From Canicola haemoglobinophilus (GTDB taxonomy: Bacteria > Pseudomonadota > Gammaproteobacteria > Enterobacterales > Pasteurellaceae), in NCBI RefSeq assembly GCF_002015075.1, contig NZ_MUXZ01000028.1, forward strand, positions 34,740 to 63,776: DNA of 29,037 nucleotides, read 5' to 3'. Each line of letters starts with the position of its first letter. Position 1 is the stretch's first letter. This document shows, piece by piece, positions 1-8,442 of this stretch. The notes below the pieces were generated by a model. That model worked only from the letters and a program-made list of their open reading frames with translations, was not told the origin of the DNA and made no database searches. The position numbers and the translations under genes were made by a program.

Positions 1-20
1 TGTGCTGTGCTGTGCTGTGT
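1..20 (-). repeat. GCACA pentanucleotide simple-sequence repeat in mod (three full units plus a degenerate one)
   Basis: On the coding (minus) strand, bases 15-1 are three perfect GCACA units preceded by the degenerate unit ACACA (20-16). The tract reaches the window edge, so its true length is unknown. The unit is not a multiple of three, so slippage by one unit would shift the mod frame. This is the architecture of phase-variable contingency genes in Haemophilus. Confidence 0.85.
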
Positions 21-434
21 GGCATTATTACGTTCAAAATAAGTCTCTTCACTCTCTTCTGAACTTTGTCCACCACTAAGAACGCAATCTTTAAATGGAA
101 AATCTAATACAATATCCGTACTATCTTTTAAAAAACGACTGCCATCAGTAAGCCCAATACGGTTCTTATATTTGGTATAAGAATGACTGACTTTATTTTG
201 CGATAAAAAGAATTGAAAGTCCGCTTGTTTAAAAACAAATACGCCATCAATATCCACAAAAAAATGACGTTTTAGCTCATCATTTTTTAATAATATAGCA
301 AGAATTTCACGATCATGTTGTTCTAGTTTATCGAGCAATAAATTATGTGCTAATTCTGTTTTTTCTTCATTTGCCCAAACATCATCAAAACTTTGTAGGG
401 CTTTTTTTAGTTCATCTTGTAAATTCTTATTCAT
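1..434 (-). CDS. mod: Type III restriction-modification DNA methyltransferase (Mod), N-terminal part, cut by window edge
   Basis: Type III Mod subunits methylate adenine in an asymmetric recognition site and, with Res, form a restriction complex. The frame opens at the ATG at 434-432, behind an AAGGA ribosome site, and stays open for 144 codons to the window edge. The protein begins MNKNLQDELKKALQSFDDVW and includes LKRHFF(V), SYTKYKNRIGLTDG, FLKDS-DIVLDFPFKDCVL and YFERNN. From memory this closely follows the N-terminal region of Haemophilus/Neisseria ModA-type methylases, ahead of the catalytic DPPY and FxGxG motifs, which lie outside the window. In ModA the variable repeat tract comes just after the ERNN stretch. 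Here a GCACA tract sits at the same place, giving a Q-H-S-T-A peptide repeat. It lies 37 bases behind pyrD on the same strand. The family is fairly sure; the allele and its specificity are unknown. Confidence 0.85.
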   Translation of the reverse strand, partial: MNKNLQDELKKALQSFDDVWANEEKTELAHNLLLDKLEQHDREILAILLKNDELKRHFFVDIDGVFVFKQADFQFFLSQNKVSHSYTKYKNRIGLTDGSRFLKDSTDIVLDFPFKDCVLSGGQSSEESEETYFERNNATQHSTA

Positions 435-471
435 ATTTAGTTTTCCTTAATTTTTTGGATAATTTCAAATT

Positions 472-1491
472 TCATTTAATATTCTGTACCAATTCTTTAA
501 TCAATCTCGGTCCATGGTAAATAAGCCCTGAATAAACTTGTATTAGATTTGCACCAACATTAATTTTGGCTTGCGCACTTTCTAGGCTATCTACTCCACC
601 ACAACCAATAATTGGAATGTTTCCTTTTAATTCTTGCGACAAACGAGCAATAATCTCGGTACTTCTTTGTTGTAAAGGTTTGCCGCTTAAGCCGCCAATT
701 TCTTGTGAATATTTGAGTTGAGGTAAGTTTTCGCGAGAAATTGTCGTATTGGTTGCAATAACGCCATCTATTTTGTGACGTTGTAATGTATCAGCTATTT
801 GTACAAGTTCTTCTTCTGTTAAATCTGGTGCGATTTTGACGGCGATTGGGACATATTTATTATGTAAATCACAAAGAATTTTTTGCTGATTTTTGACCGC
901 ACTTAATAAATCCTCTAAGGCATCACCATATTGCAACTGGCGTAGTTCAGGTGTATTGGGCGATGAAATATTGATCGTAATATAATCGGCATAATTATAA
1001 GCCTTGTTCAAACAATAAATATAGTCATCTTTTCCCTTTTCGATTGGGGTGATTTTATTTTTACCAATATTGATGCCAATAATGCCTTTATAGTGAGCGC
1101 GTTTTACATTTTCGATAAGGTAATCAATTCCCTTATTATTAAAACCATTACGATTAATAATCCCCTCAATCTCAGGAAGTCTAAATTGTCTTGGTTTAGG
1201 ATTACCTTCTTGTGCTAAAGGAGTCACAGTACCTACTTCAATAAAGCCAAAACCCATAGTGCCAAATCCATCAATAGCGTCGCCATTTTTATCAGCCCCC
1301 GCCGCTAAGCCAATGGGATTTTTGAATTTTATTCCCATGACTGTTTTTTCCTCGCCTTGTGGACAAGCTAAAAGGCTTTTAATGATTGGATTTAACGGGG
1401 AATTTCCCGTCAATTTGAGAAGTTTTATGGTTAGATCATGTGCATTTTCTGCATCAAGGGAGAAGATTGCTTTACGAATTAATGAATACAT
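472..1491 (-). CDS. pyrD: Dihydroorotate dehydrogenase (quinone), class 2
   Basis: Oxidises dihydroorotate to orotate in pyrimidine biosynthesis, passing electrons from FMN to membrane quinone. The 339 residues match the usual length of class 2 enzymes (E. coli 336). Visible are the N-terminal amphipathic membrane-contact helix (MYSLIRKAIFSLDAENAHDL), the FMN-barrel segment FIEVGTVTP near 84-91, NRNGFNN (113-119), and NISSPNTPELR from residue 174, where the second Ser (177) corresponds to the E. coli catalytic base Ser175. The GCGGV and QVYSG phosphate-binding segments lie near the C-terminus. The start is supported by a purine-rich GAGAG upstream. It lies behind a hairpin that follows pepN, so it probably has its own promoter, and it is followed closely by mod. 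Confidence 0.97.
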   Translation of the reverse strand: MYSLIRKAIFSLDAENAHDLTIKLLKLTGNSPLNPIIKSLLACPQGEEKTVMGIKFKNPIGLAAGADKNGDAIDGFGTMGFGFIEVGTVTPLAQEGNPKPRQFRLPEIEGIINRNGFNNKGIDYLIENVKRAHYKGIIGINIGKNKITPIEKGKDDYIYCLNKAYNYADYITINISSPNTPELRQLQYGDALEDLLSAVKNQQKILCDLHNKYVPIAVKIAPDLTEEELVQIADTLQRHKIDGVIATNTTISRENLPQLKYSQEIGGLSGKPLQQRSTEIIARLSQELKGNIPIIGCGGVDSLESAQAKINVGANLIQVYSGLIYHGPRLIKELVQNIK

Positions 1492-1525
1492 AGTTTTATC
1501 TCTCTGGATAGTTTTAACTGAAGAA

Positions 1526-1554
1526 AAAAGTGCGGTAAATTCTACCGCACTTTT
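1526..1554 (-). terminator. Rho-independent terminator after pepN built from two inverted uptake sequences
   Basis: A perfect 12-bp stem (1526-1537 with 1543-1554) has a 5-base loop and A/T tails on both sides. Each arm contains one copy of AAGTGCGGT in opposite orientation. It begins 7 bases after the pepN stop. Paired uptake sequences acting as terminators are well known in Haemophilus. Confidence 0.85.
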
Positions 1555-1560
1555 GAGATT

Positions 1561-4170
1561 TTATTGAAGCGCTTTTTCGATTTTCTCGAATAAGTCTTTT
1601 GACAGATTGTCTGTTTCACTTAAACGAACTAACGCCCGTTTCATCAAGGTTTGTCTTTGTGGATCAAAACGAGAGAAACGAATTAATGGTTCAATTAGAC
1701 GAGAAGCAACCTGTGGATTGCTTTCATTTAGTTTTAATAAGACCTCTGTGAGAAAGCGATACCCTGAGCCATCTGCCACATGAAAGCCTTTTAAGTTATG
1801 CATACAAAAGCCACCGACTAAGGCTCTTAAACGGTTTGGATTGTTAAAATTAAAACTTGGGTGCTCCATTAATTGCTGAACATGTGCCAAAGTATTCTCT
1901 TCTGGTCTTGTTGCTTGCAAGGTAAACCACTTATCCATTACCAAGCCATCATGTTGCCATTTTTGTTCAAAATCTGCTAATAGCTGATTACGACAAGGAA
2001 GCTGTGCTTGTGTTGCAGCTTTGAGCGCACTCAAGCTATCCGTCATATTATCTGCGTAAGTGTAATGTTTATTGACCAAATTATTGCCTAAATTTGTATA
2101 AGCTAAATAATTTAAGCAAAGATTACGCAAACCTCTTAAGGCAATATCTTGTTCTGTGACTTGATAGCTACCCAACTGAATTTCATTGTAGGTTTTTAAG
2201 AATAGATCTTTCAGGTTTTCTGCGATATAGCGTTGCATAAATTCGCATACTGCATAAATACCTTCAGGATCAATAGTTTTGAATAATTCTGCAAATTCAG
2301 TTTCTTTTGGCAGGGTTAAAATTGTCGTTGTTAAACCAATATCTTGTTGATAATTCTCTAGTACTTGAGAAAGTGCGGTCAAAATTTCGTTGGAAAAATC
2401 TAACTCTTGTCCTTGTTGATAATTAGTTAAGTTACGACGTAACTCAGCATTAAATAACATTTGTGCCGCATCCCAACGGATAAAGTCATTTTTAGCGAAT
2501 TTTAATAAAGTAATTAATTGTTTGGTGCTATACGCATAATCCAATTTTACTGGAGCAGAAAAATCACATAATAATGCGGGTACAGGGCGAGTATAAATAT
2601 TTTGAAACTCAAAAGTTTGCTCTTGCTGTGTGAGATTAAGCACCTCAGAAAGCCCTACGCCATTCGCCTGTAAACATTGTTCAATCCCATTTTCATCATA
2701 TAAAGCAATTTTTACTGGAATATGCAAGTTGACTTTTTCCATTTGATCTGCTGTTGGTGCAGTAGATTGAGCGATTTTGAGTTGATAAGTATGATTTTTC
2801 TCATCATAAAAATCTGTGACTCGCAATTCTGGTGTGCCTGATTGGCTATACCAACGGCGGAATTGTTTCAACTCAATATTATTTGCCTGTTCCATTGCCA
2901 CAATAAAATCTTCGCAAGTGGCAGCTTTGCCATCATGATCCGCAATATAGCGCTGCATACCTGCTTGAAAGCCTTTTTCTCCCAATAACGTATGGAGCAT
3001 ACGAATAACTTCTGCACCTTTTTCATATACTGTCACGGTATAGAAGTTATTCATTTCAATCACTTTTTCAGGGCGAATTGGGTGCGACATCGGACTCGCA
3101 TCTTCGGCAAATTGTACTGTGCGTAAAAATTTTACGTTATTGATGCGATTGATTGCTCGTGAGCCTGTATCAGATGAGAATTCTTGATCTCTGAATACCG
3201 TTAATCCCTCTTTTAAGCTTAATTGGAACCAATCTCGGCAAGTTACTCTATTTCCCGTCCAGTTATGGAAATATTCATGAGCAATTACACTTTCAATGGC
3301 TAAATAATCTTCATCTGTAGCAGTTTGTGGATTGGCAAGTACAAATTTTGAATTAAAAATATTTAACCCTTTGTTTTCCATTGCGCCCATATTGAAGAAA
3401 TCTACCGCGACAATCATGTAAATGTCTAAGTCATATTCTAAATTGAACCGCTCTTCGTCCCATTTCATTGATTTTTTCAAGGCTGTCATTGCCCAATGAG
3501 CACGATCAAGATTGCCACGATCAACATATAATTCTAAAGAAACATTACGACCGCTCTTTGTCACAAAATTATCTTGTAATAAGTCAAAATCTCCAGCCAC
3601 TAAAGCAAATAAATAGCTTGGTTTTGGGAATGGATCTTGCCATTCAACCCAATGACGACCATCTTCCATATTGCCAGCAGCAATACGATTACCATTAGAT
3701 AAAAGATAAGGATATTTGCTCTTATCTGCCGTGATTTTAGTTGTATAGCGCGCAAGGACATCTGGGCGATCCAACATATAAGTAATTTGACGGAAGCCTT
3801 CTGCTTCACATTGAGTACAAATTCCATCGCCCGATTGGTAAAGACCTTGCAAAGAAGTATTAGTACTTGGTTGTAAATGCGTAACAATTTCTAACTCAAA
3901 ATTTTTGGTATCTACATGAGTTAAATCTAAAGTAAGACTTTCTTCATCTTGTTCGTAAGATTTGAAATTTTCACCATTCAGTTTAATTGAAATAAATTGA
4001 AAATTATGACCATCTAAGCGCAATTGTTGGCTTTCTGGATTAAGGCGTTGATATTGGCTTTTGGCGGTAACGATGGTTTGTTGTGGATCTAATTGGAAAT
4101 CAAGATAGATGTCGGTAACAGTAAAATCAGGGCTTCGATAATCTTTTCTATATTTTGCTTTTTTTAGCAT
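1561..4170 (-). CDS. pepN: Aminopeptidase N (M1 family zinc metalloprotease)
   Basis: Cytosolic broad-specificity aminopeptidase that finishes degradation of peptides left by ATP-dependent proteases. At 869 residues it matches E. coli PepN (870). The M1 signature is complete: exopeptidase motif GAMEN at 262-266, zinc ligands in HEYFH (His298, His302, catalytic Glu299), and the third ligand Glu321 in LKEGLTVFRDQEF. The DPQ-rich beta N-terminal domain and the long helical C-terminal domain are both intact. It has no signal peptide, as expected for a cytosolic enzyme. It sits between pyrD and the glycogen cluster, bounded by a terminator on each side, and appears monocistronic with a promoter at 4207-4235. 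No sign of damage. Confidence 0.97.
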   Translation of the reverse strand: MLKKAKYRKDYRSPDFTVTDIYLDFQLDPQQTIVTAKSQYQRLNPESQQLRLDGHNFQFISIKLNGENFKSYEQDEESLTLDLTHVDTKNFELEIVTHLQPSTNTSLQGLYQSGDGICTQCEAEGFRQITYMLDRPDVLARYTTKITADKSKYPYLLSNGNRIAAGNMEDGRHWVEWQDPFPKPSYLFALVAGDFDLLQDNFVTKSGRNVSLELYVDRGNLDRAHWAMTALKKSMKWDEERFNLEYDLDIYMIVAVDFFNMGAMENKGLNIFNSKFVLANPQTATDEDYLAIESVIAHEYFHNWTGNRVTCRDWFQLSLKEGLTVFRDQEFSSDTGSRAINRINNVKFLRTVQFAEDASPMSHPIRPEKVIEMNNFYTVTVYEKGAEVIRMLHTLLGEKGFQAGMQRYIADHDGKAATCEDFIVAMEQANNIELKQFRRWYSQSGTPELRVTDFYDEKNHTYQLKIAQSTAPTADQMEKVNLHIPVKIALYDENGIEQCLQANGVGLSEVLNLTQQEQTFEFQNIYTRPVPALLCDFSAPVKLDYAYSTKQLITLLKFAKNDFIRWDAAQMLFNAELRRNLTNYQQGQELDFSNEILTALSQVLENYQQDIGLTTTILTLPKETEFAELFKTIDPEGIYAVCEFMQRYIAENLKDLFLKTYNEIQLGSYQVTEQDIALRGLRNLCLNYLAYTNLGNNLVNKHYTYADNMTDSLSALKAATQAQLPCRNQLLADFEQKWQHDGLVMDKWFTLQATRPEENTLAHVQQLMEHPSFNFNNPNRLRALVGGFCMHNLKGFHVADGSGYRFLTEVLLKLNESNPQVASRLIEPLIRFSRFDPQRQTLMKRALVRLSETDNLSKDLFEKIEKALQ

Positions 4171-4206
4171 AATTACAACCTAAATTTGTTGTGAAAAAAC
4201 GGCTCT

Positions 4207-4235
4207 AGGATATGATTTTTCGCTTGGGATTTCAA
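4207..4235 (-). promoter_or_regulatory. Candidate sigma-70 promoter of pepN
   Basis: Read on the minus strand, TTGAAA (4235-4230) is followed after 17 bases by TATCCT (4212-4207), about 36 bases before the pepN ATG. The -35 matches consensus 5/6 and the -10 4/6. It lies just beyond the glgP terminator, the right position for a separate pepN transcript. Confidence 0.5.
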
Positions 4236-4246
4236 GTTATAACAAT

Positions 4247-4269
4247 AAAGGGAGCATTTAGCTCCCTTT
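4247..4269 (-). terminator. Rho-independent terminator at the end of glgP and the glycogen cluster
   Basis: A perfect 9-bp stem AAAGGGAGC / GCTCCCTTT with a 5-base loop begins 9 bases after the glgP stop. On the minus strand it is followed by the T-rich run TTTATTGTT. It closes the glycogen cluster before pepN. Confidence 0.85.
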
Positions 4270-4278
4270 AAACTTTGT

Positions 4279-6738
4279 TTATGCCAGTTTTAATGGCTCG
4301 ATTTTCCAGATTTTCTCTGCGTATTCTAAAATAGTGCGGTCAGATGAGAAGAAACTCATATTCACAATATTTTGTAATGCGCTTTCAACCCAAGCATCTT
4401 GATTTTTATATTTCTCATCAACAACTTTCTGCATTTCCACATAGCTACGGAAATCAGCAAAAGATTGATAATAGTCATAAGAACGTAATGAGTTCAATAA
4501 ATCATGGTAGCGAGTTGGCTCTTTTGGCGAGAAACGGCCTGAATTGATTTGATCAATGACTTCACGCAATTGTGCATCTGATTGGTAAATATCAAATGGG
4601 TGATATCCGTTACGACGTAACTCTTCTACTTGTTCTACTGTATTACCAAAGATGAAGATATTGTCTTGTCCAACATTATCTAAAATTTCTACATTTGCAC
4701 CATCTAACGTACCTAATGTTAACGCACCATTTAAAGCAAATTTCATATTACTTGTACCAGATGCTTCTGTTCCTGCTAGAGAAATTTGTTCTGAAATATC
4801 TGCGGCTGGAATGATAATTTGTGCAAGGCTTACACTGTAGTTAGGGATAAATACTACTTTCAAACGACCTTGTAGGCGACCATCGTTATTAATGATATTC
4901 GCTACATCATTGATTAAATTAATGGTTTGTTTCGCTGCAGTATAAGCTGATGCTGCTTTACCTGCTAAGATAAAGACACGAGGTGTCCAATCTTTTTCTG
5001 GATTAGCAAGCATTTCGTTATAACGAGCTACAATGTGCAATACATTAAGGATTTGGCGTTTGTATTCATGAATACGTTTCACTTGAACATCAAACAACGC
5101 ATTTGGATCTAATTCAATGCCTAGCTCTTGTTTTACATAGTTTGCTAGACGTTGTTTATTTTTACGTTTAATTTCTGGAATAGCTTTTTTCAATTCAGGA
5201 TCTTGAATATGTGCTTTTAGGTTTTCTAATTGCGCTAAATCCTTACGCCATTCAGTGCCAATATATTTATCAAATAATGCGGATAAATCTGGATTTGCAA
5301 CAGCAATCCAACGACGAGGTGTAATACCATTTGTTACGTTAGTAAAACGTTCTGGATAAATGCGAGCAAAGTCAGCGAAAGTTGAACTTACCATCAGATC
5401 TGAATGGATTGCTGCAACACCATTTACTTTATGCGAGCCAACAACAGATAACCAGCCCATTCTCACTTTGCGAGTATCGCCTTCTTCAATTAATGATACA
5501 CGACGAATAAAATCGTTATCTGTAGTGACATAAGTGCGGACGTATTCTAAGAAATAATCATTGATTTCAAAGATGATTTGTAAATGGCGTGGTAAAATTT
5601 TCGCCATCATTTCTACTAGCCACGTTTCCAACGCTTCAGACATTAATGTATGGCAAGTATAAGAGAAGACTTGACGGCACATATCCCAAGCTTTTTGCCA
5701 GCTATATCCTTCTTGATCAATTAAAATATACATTAATTCTGGAATAGCTAAGGCTGGGTGGGTATCATTTAAATGAATTGCAACTTTGTCAGCTAAATTA
5801 TCTAATGTTTCATGAGTACGTTTATGACGTTTAATAATATCTTGTAAAGATGCTGAAACTAAGAAATATTCTTGGCGTAAACGTAGTTCTCTACCTGCTG
5901 TCGTTGAATCATCTGGGTAAAGTACACGAGATACATTCTCAATAGATGATTTTTCTTCAATTGCATGGAAATAATCACCACGGTTGAATGAAGCTAAGTT
6001 AAATGTTTCGCCAGCATTTGCGCTCCATAAACGCAATGTTGTAGCACTTTCATTGTTATATCCTGGGATCATTTGGTCGTAAGCAAGTGCGGTAATTTCT
6101 TCCGCATTTTCCCAAATACATTTTTTGCCTTCAAAATAGATATGGCCACCGAAATGGATATTAAAACGTTTAGAAGGACGAATAAATTCCCATGGTGAGC
6201 CTTTTTCTAACCAAGCATCTGGTTTCTCAACTTGGCGACCATCTTCAATATGCTGTTGGAACATACCGTATTCATAACGAATTCCATATCCCATACCTGG
6301 AATAGCAAGAGTGGCGATAGAATCCATAAAACAAGCAGCGAGGCGTCCTAATCCGCCATTACCTAAGCCAGGATCAACTTCTTTTTCCAATACGTCTTCT
6401 AAATCAACATTAAGCTCAGATAAAGCCTCTTTTGCTAAGTTATATACACCTTCAGAAATTAACGCATTTGACAATGTGCGTCCCATTAAAAATTCCATTG
6501 AAAGATAATAAACTCGACGAGTTTCATCTTTTCTCGCTTGACGAGCAGTGGAGATCCAACCTTCAGTGACTAAATCACGCACAGCGTACAAGGTTGCATT
6601 CAGCCAATCACGTTGACTTGCCTCTTCTGGCGAACGACCAATTAAGAAAATTAATTTATAAACAATCGCCTTTTTCAACGAGTCCGTTGTATTTTCTGGG
6701 CGATTATAGGAAAAAGGGGTATTAAGTGTATTCACCAT
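4279..6738 (-). CDS. glgP: Glycogen/maltodextrin phosphorylase
   Basis: GT35 phosphorylase: releases glucose-1-phosphate from non-reducing ends of glycogen or maltodextrin using phosphate and PLP. It has 819 residues (E. coli GlgP 815). Visible are the N-terminal RRVYYLSMEFLMGRTL segment, the GNGGLGRLAACFMDS nucleotide-type loop, YGIRYEYGMF, the catalytic-domain VKRIHEYKRQ, and the PLP-lysine motif EASGTSNMKFALNGALT with LGTLDGANVEI. The start at 6738 is supported by CAGGAGT nine bases upstream. It is the last gene of the cluster, separated from glgA by 189 AT-rich bases holding a terminator-like hairpin, so its expression may be partly independent of the upstream genes. In E. coli glgP is likewise last. 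Confidence 0.97.
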   Translation of the reverse strand: MVNTLNTPFSYNRPENTTDSLKKAIVYKLIFLIGRSPEEASQRDWLNATLYAVRDLVTEGWISTARQARKDETRRVYYLSMEFLMGRTLSNALISEGVYNLAKEALSELNVDLEDVLEKEVDPGLGNGGLGRLAACFMDSIATLAIPGMGYGIRYEYGMFQQHIEDGRQVEKPDAWLEKGSPWEFIRPSKRFNIHFGGHIYFEGKKCIWENAEEITALAYDQMIPGYNNESATTLRLWSANAGETFNLASFNRGDYFHAIEEKSSIENVSRVLYPDDSTTAGRELRLRQEYFLVSASLQDIIKRHKRTHETLDNLADKVAIHLNDTHPALAIPELMYILIDQEGYSWQKAWDMCRQVFSYTCHTLMSEALETWLVEMMAKILPRHLQIIFEINDYFLEYVRTYVTTDNDFIRRVSLIEEGDTRKVRMGWLSVVGSHKVNGVAAIHSDLMVSSTFADFARIYPERFTNVTNGITPRRWIAVANPDLSALFDKYIGTEWRKDLAQLENLKAHIQDPELKKAIPEIKRKNKQRLANYVKQELGIELDPNALFDVQVKRIHEYKRQILNVLHIVARYNEMLANPEKDWTPRVFILAGKAASAYTAAKQTINLINDVANIINNDGRLQGRLKVVFIPNYSVSLAQIIIPAADISEQISLAGTEASGTSNMKFALNGALTLGTLDGANVEILDNVGQDNIFIFGNTVEQVEELRRNGYHPFDIYQSDAQLREVIDQINSGRFSPKEPTRYHDLLNSLRSYDYYQSFADFRSYVEMQKVVDEKYKNQDAWVESALQNIVNMSFFSSDRTILEYAEKIWKIEPLKLA

Positions 6739-6802
6739 TAGGCTAAAACTCCTGATTAATAAAAAATTAACTAATAAAAAAACTAACGAATTTTATTCAT
6801 CT

Positions 6803-6830
6803 GTATAAAAAATACAATAAAATTTTATAC
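6803..6830. repeat. Inverted repeat in the AT-rich glgA-glgP intergenic region
   Basis: GTATAAAA (6803-6810) and TTTTATAC (6823-6830) form perfect 8-base arms around a 12-base spacer, about 65-90 bases before glgP. It contains -10-like TATAAA/TATACA strings on the minus strand but no good -35. It could be a glgP promoter/operator region or simply AT-rich chance symmetry. Confidence 0.3.
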
Positions 6831-6874
6831 AAATTCATCAAAAAAAATAATAAATCCCTTTACTAAAGCACAAA

Positions 6875-6916
6875 AAATAAAATAACTTGAATATTTCTAC
6901 TCAAATTATTTTATTT
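6875..6916 (-). terminator. AT-rich hairpin after glgA, possible partial terminator
   Basis: Arms 6875-6890 and 6901-6916 pair over 15 of 16 positions (one A/C mismatch) around a 10-base loop, and a further T-run follows on the minus strand. It starts 12 bases after the glgA stop. All pairs but two are A-T, so thermodynamic strength is modest, and read-through to glgP is plausible. Confidence 0.55.
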
Positions 6917-6927
6917 CTATTTAAAAC

Positions 6928-8367
6928 TTAGTTGCCTAAAAGCATATTGTATAAAGCTTGGTAACCTTTTGCAGAGATTTGCCAACTGAAATCTTGTTCC
7001 ATGGCATTCACTCTTACGCTTGCCCATTGAGTTTGTTTACCCCATAAGGCAAATGCACTGTCAATACCGTAGCATAATCCACCGACATCAGCATCGTTAA
7101 ATACAAAGCCTGTTGCATGGCGTGATTTGATATTTTCATTATTACTATCAACCACGGTATCTGCTAATCCACCTGTTGAGCGAACTAATGGCAAGGTACC
7201 ATATTTTAGTCCATATAATTGGGTTAAACCGCAAGGCTCGAAACGGCTTGGAACAAGGATAACATCGCCACCAGCAACCATTAGGTGCGAAAGCGCTTCA
7301 TCATAACCAATTTTTACCGCAATATTTTCAGGATATTCTTGCGCTAGCCAATTAATTCCAGCCTCTAAATGTGCTGAACCAGAACCCAAAATTGCCAGTT
7401 GTCCACCTTGCTGAACAATTCGTTCCGCACTACTAATTAATAAATCCACCCCTTTTTGTTCCGTTAGACGTGTAACCATGACAAATAAAAGTGCGGTCGG
7501 ATTTTGTGGCAAATTAAAATATGCCTGTAATTTGGCTTTATTTTTCGCTTTGCCAGACATGGATTTCAACTTGTAATGATCTTCGATATATGGGTCATTA
7601 TTTGGGTGCCAAATTTTTTCATCTACACCATTTAAGATACCAACTAATCTTCCTTGCGCTTTTAATGTTTGCAACAGACCTTGCAATCCGTAAGCAAATT
7701 CAGGTGTTGTGATCTCTTTAGCATAAGTTGGACTTACTGCGGTAGAAACATCAGAGTAATATAAGCCTGCTTTCAAATAAGACATTTCACCATACAATTC
7801 TAAGCCATCAACATTAAACATCCACCAAGGTAAGCCAATTTCAGCTAAATGGTAAGGTGAAAAACGACCTTGATAGGCTAAATTATGAATAGTAAACACC
7901 GATTTAGCTGGACGACCTTTGTTATGCAAATAAGCGGCCGTTAAACCTGCATGCCAATCATGTGCATGGACAACCTCTGCACGCCACCAAAAATCTAATC
8001 CTGTGGCTAACTCTGCTCCAACCCAAGCCAATAATGCAAAACGCTTATAGTTGTCAGTATAGTCGTTATACCACATATCATGATATGGATTTCCTTCACG
8101 AGCATAGAGATGAGGCGCATCAATTAAATAAACGCCAACCCCATTATATTCGCCGTAACGTAATACGATATGCCCCGCAAAGTTATCAAACTCAGCCACA
8201 ACAACGGTATTTGGAATACCACGAGAAATCGCTGGATAAGCTGGTAAAACAACTCGAGCATCAATGCCAATTTCGTTTTGTGCGAAAGGCAAAGCGCCCA
8301 TTACATCAGCCAATCCACCTGTTTTTAATAATGGATATAATTCTGAACAAACATGCAATACTTTCAT
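6928..8367 (-). CDS. glgA: Glycogen synthase (ADP-glucose dependent)
   Basis: GT5 glucosyltransferase: extends alpha-1,4-glucan using ADP-glucose supplied by GlgC. It has 479 residues (E. coli 477). The substrate-binding KTGGLADV motif begins at Lys15, as in E. coli; HAHDWHAGL and NGVDEKIWHP mark the two Rossmann halves; and the C-terminal motif SRFEPCGLTQLYGLKYGTLP with STGGLADTV carries the catalytic Glu of the EX7E signature. It starts with an ATG 12 bases after an AAGGAT ribosome site. It lies downstream of glgC, but a strong uptake-sequence hairpin (8390-8426) intervenes 22 bases before its start codon. A terminator-like hairpin follows. Confidence 0.97.
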   Translation of the reverse strand: MKVLHVCSELYPLLKTGGLADVMGALPFAQNEIGIDARVVLPAYPAISRGIPNTVVVAEFDNFAGHIVLRYGEYNGVGVYLIDAPHLYAREGNPYHDMWYNDYTDNYKRFALLAWVGAELATGLDFWWRAEVVHAHDWHAGLTAAYLHNKGRPAKSVFTIHNLAYQGRFSPYHLAEIGLPWWMFNVDGLELYGEMSYLKAGLYYSDVSTAVSPTYAKEITTPEFAYGLQGLLQTLKAQGRLVGILNGVDEKIWHPNNDPYIEDHYKLKSMSGKAKNKAKLQAYFNLPQNPTALLFVMVTRLTEQKGVDLLISSAERIVQQGGQLAILGSGSAHLEAGINWLAQEYPENIAVKIGYDEALSHLMVAGGDVILVPSRFEPCGLTQLYGLKYGTLPLVRSTGGLADTVVDSNNENIKSRHATGFVFNDADVGGLCYGIDSAFALWGKQTQWASVRVNAMEQDFSWQISAKGYQALYNMLLGN

Positions 8368-8389
8368 TGTTAATTTAAATCCTTGATAA

Positions 8390-8426
8390 AAGTGCGGTAA
8401 AAAAAGTAAAAGTTTTTACCGCACTT
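8390..8426 (-). terminator. Uptake-sequence hairpin between glgC and glgA
   Basis: A perfect 14-bp stem (8390-8403 with 8413-8426) has a 9-base loop; each arm carries one AAGTGCGGT. On the minus strand the right arm ends ...GCACTTTTATC. It lies 16 bases after the glgC stop and 22 bases before the glgA start, so it is inside what otherwise looks like one operon. It may act as a partial terminator or an mRNA-stabilising barrier. Confidence 0.75.
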
Positions 8427-8442
8427 ATTTATATTTATACGC

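Noticed and set aside
1259..1567. 102-codon plus-strand frame opposite the start of pyrD
   Set aside because: Antisense to conserved pyrD codons and extends through the pepN terminator hairpin; no domain or ribosome site.
7962..8378. 138-codon plus-strand frame opposite glgA
   Set aside because: It is fully antisense to the conserved N-terminal half of glgA, rich in His/Gln as expected from the complementary frame, and has no recognisable domain.
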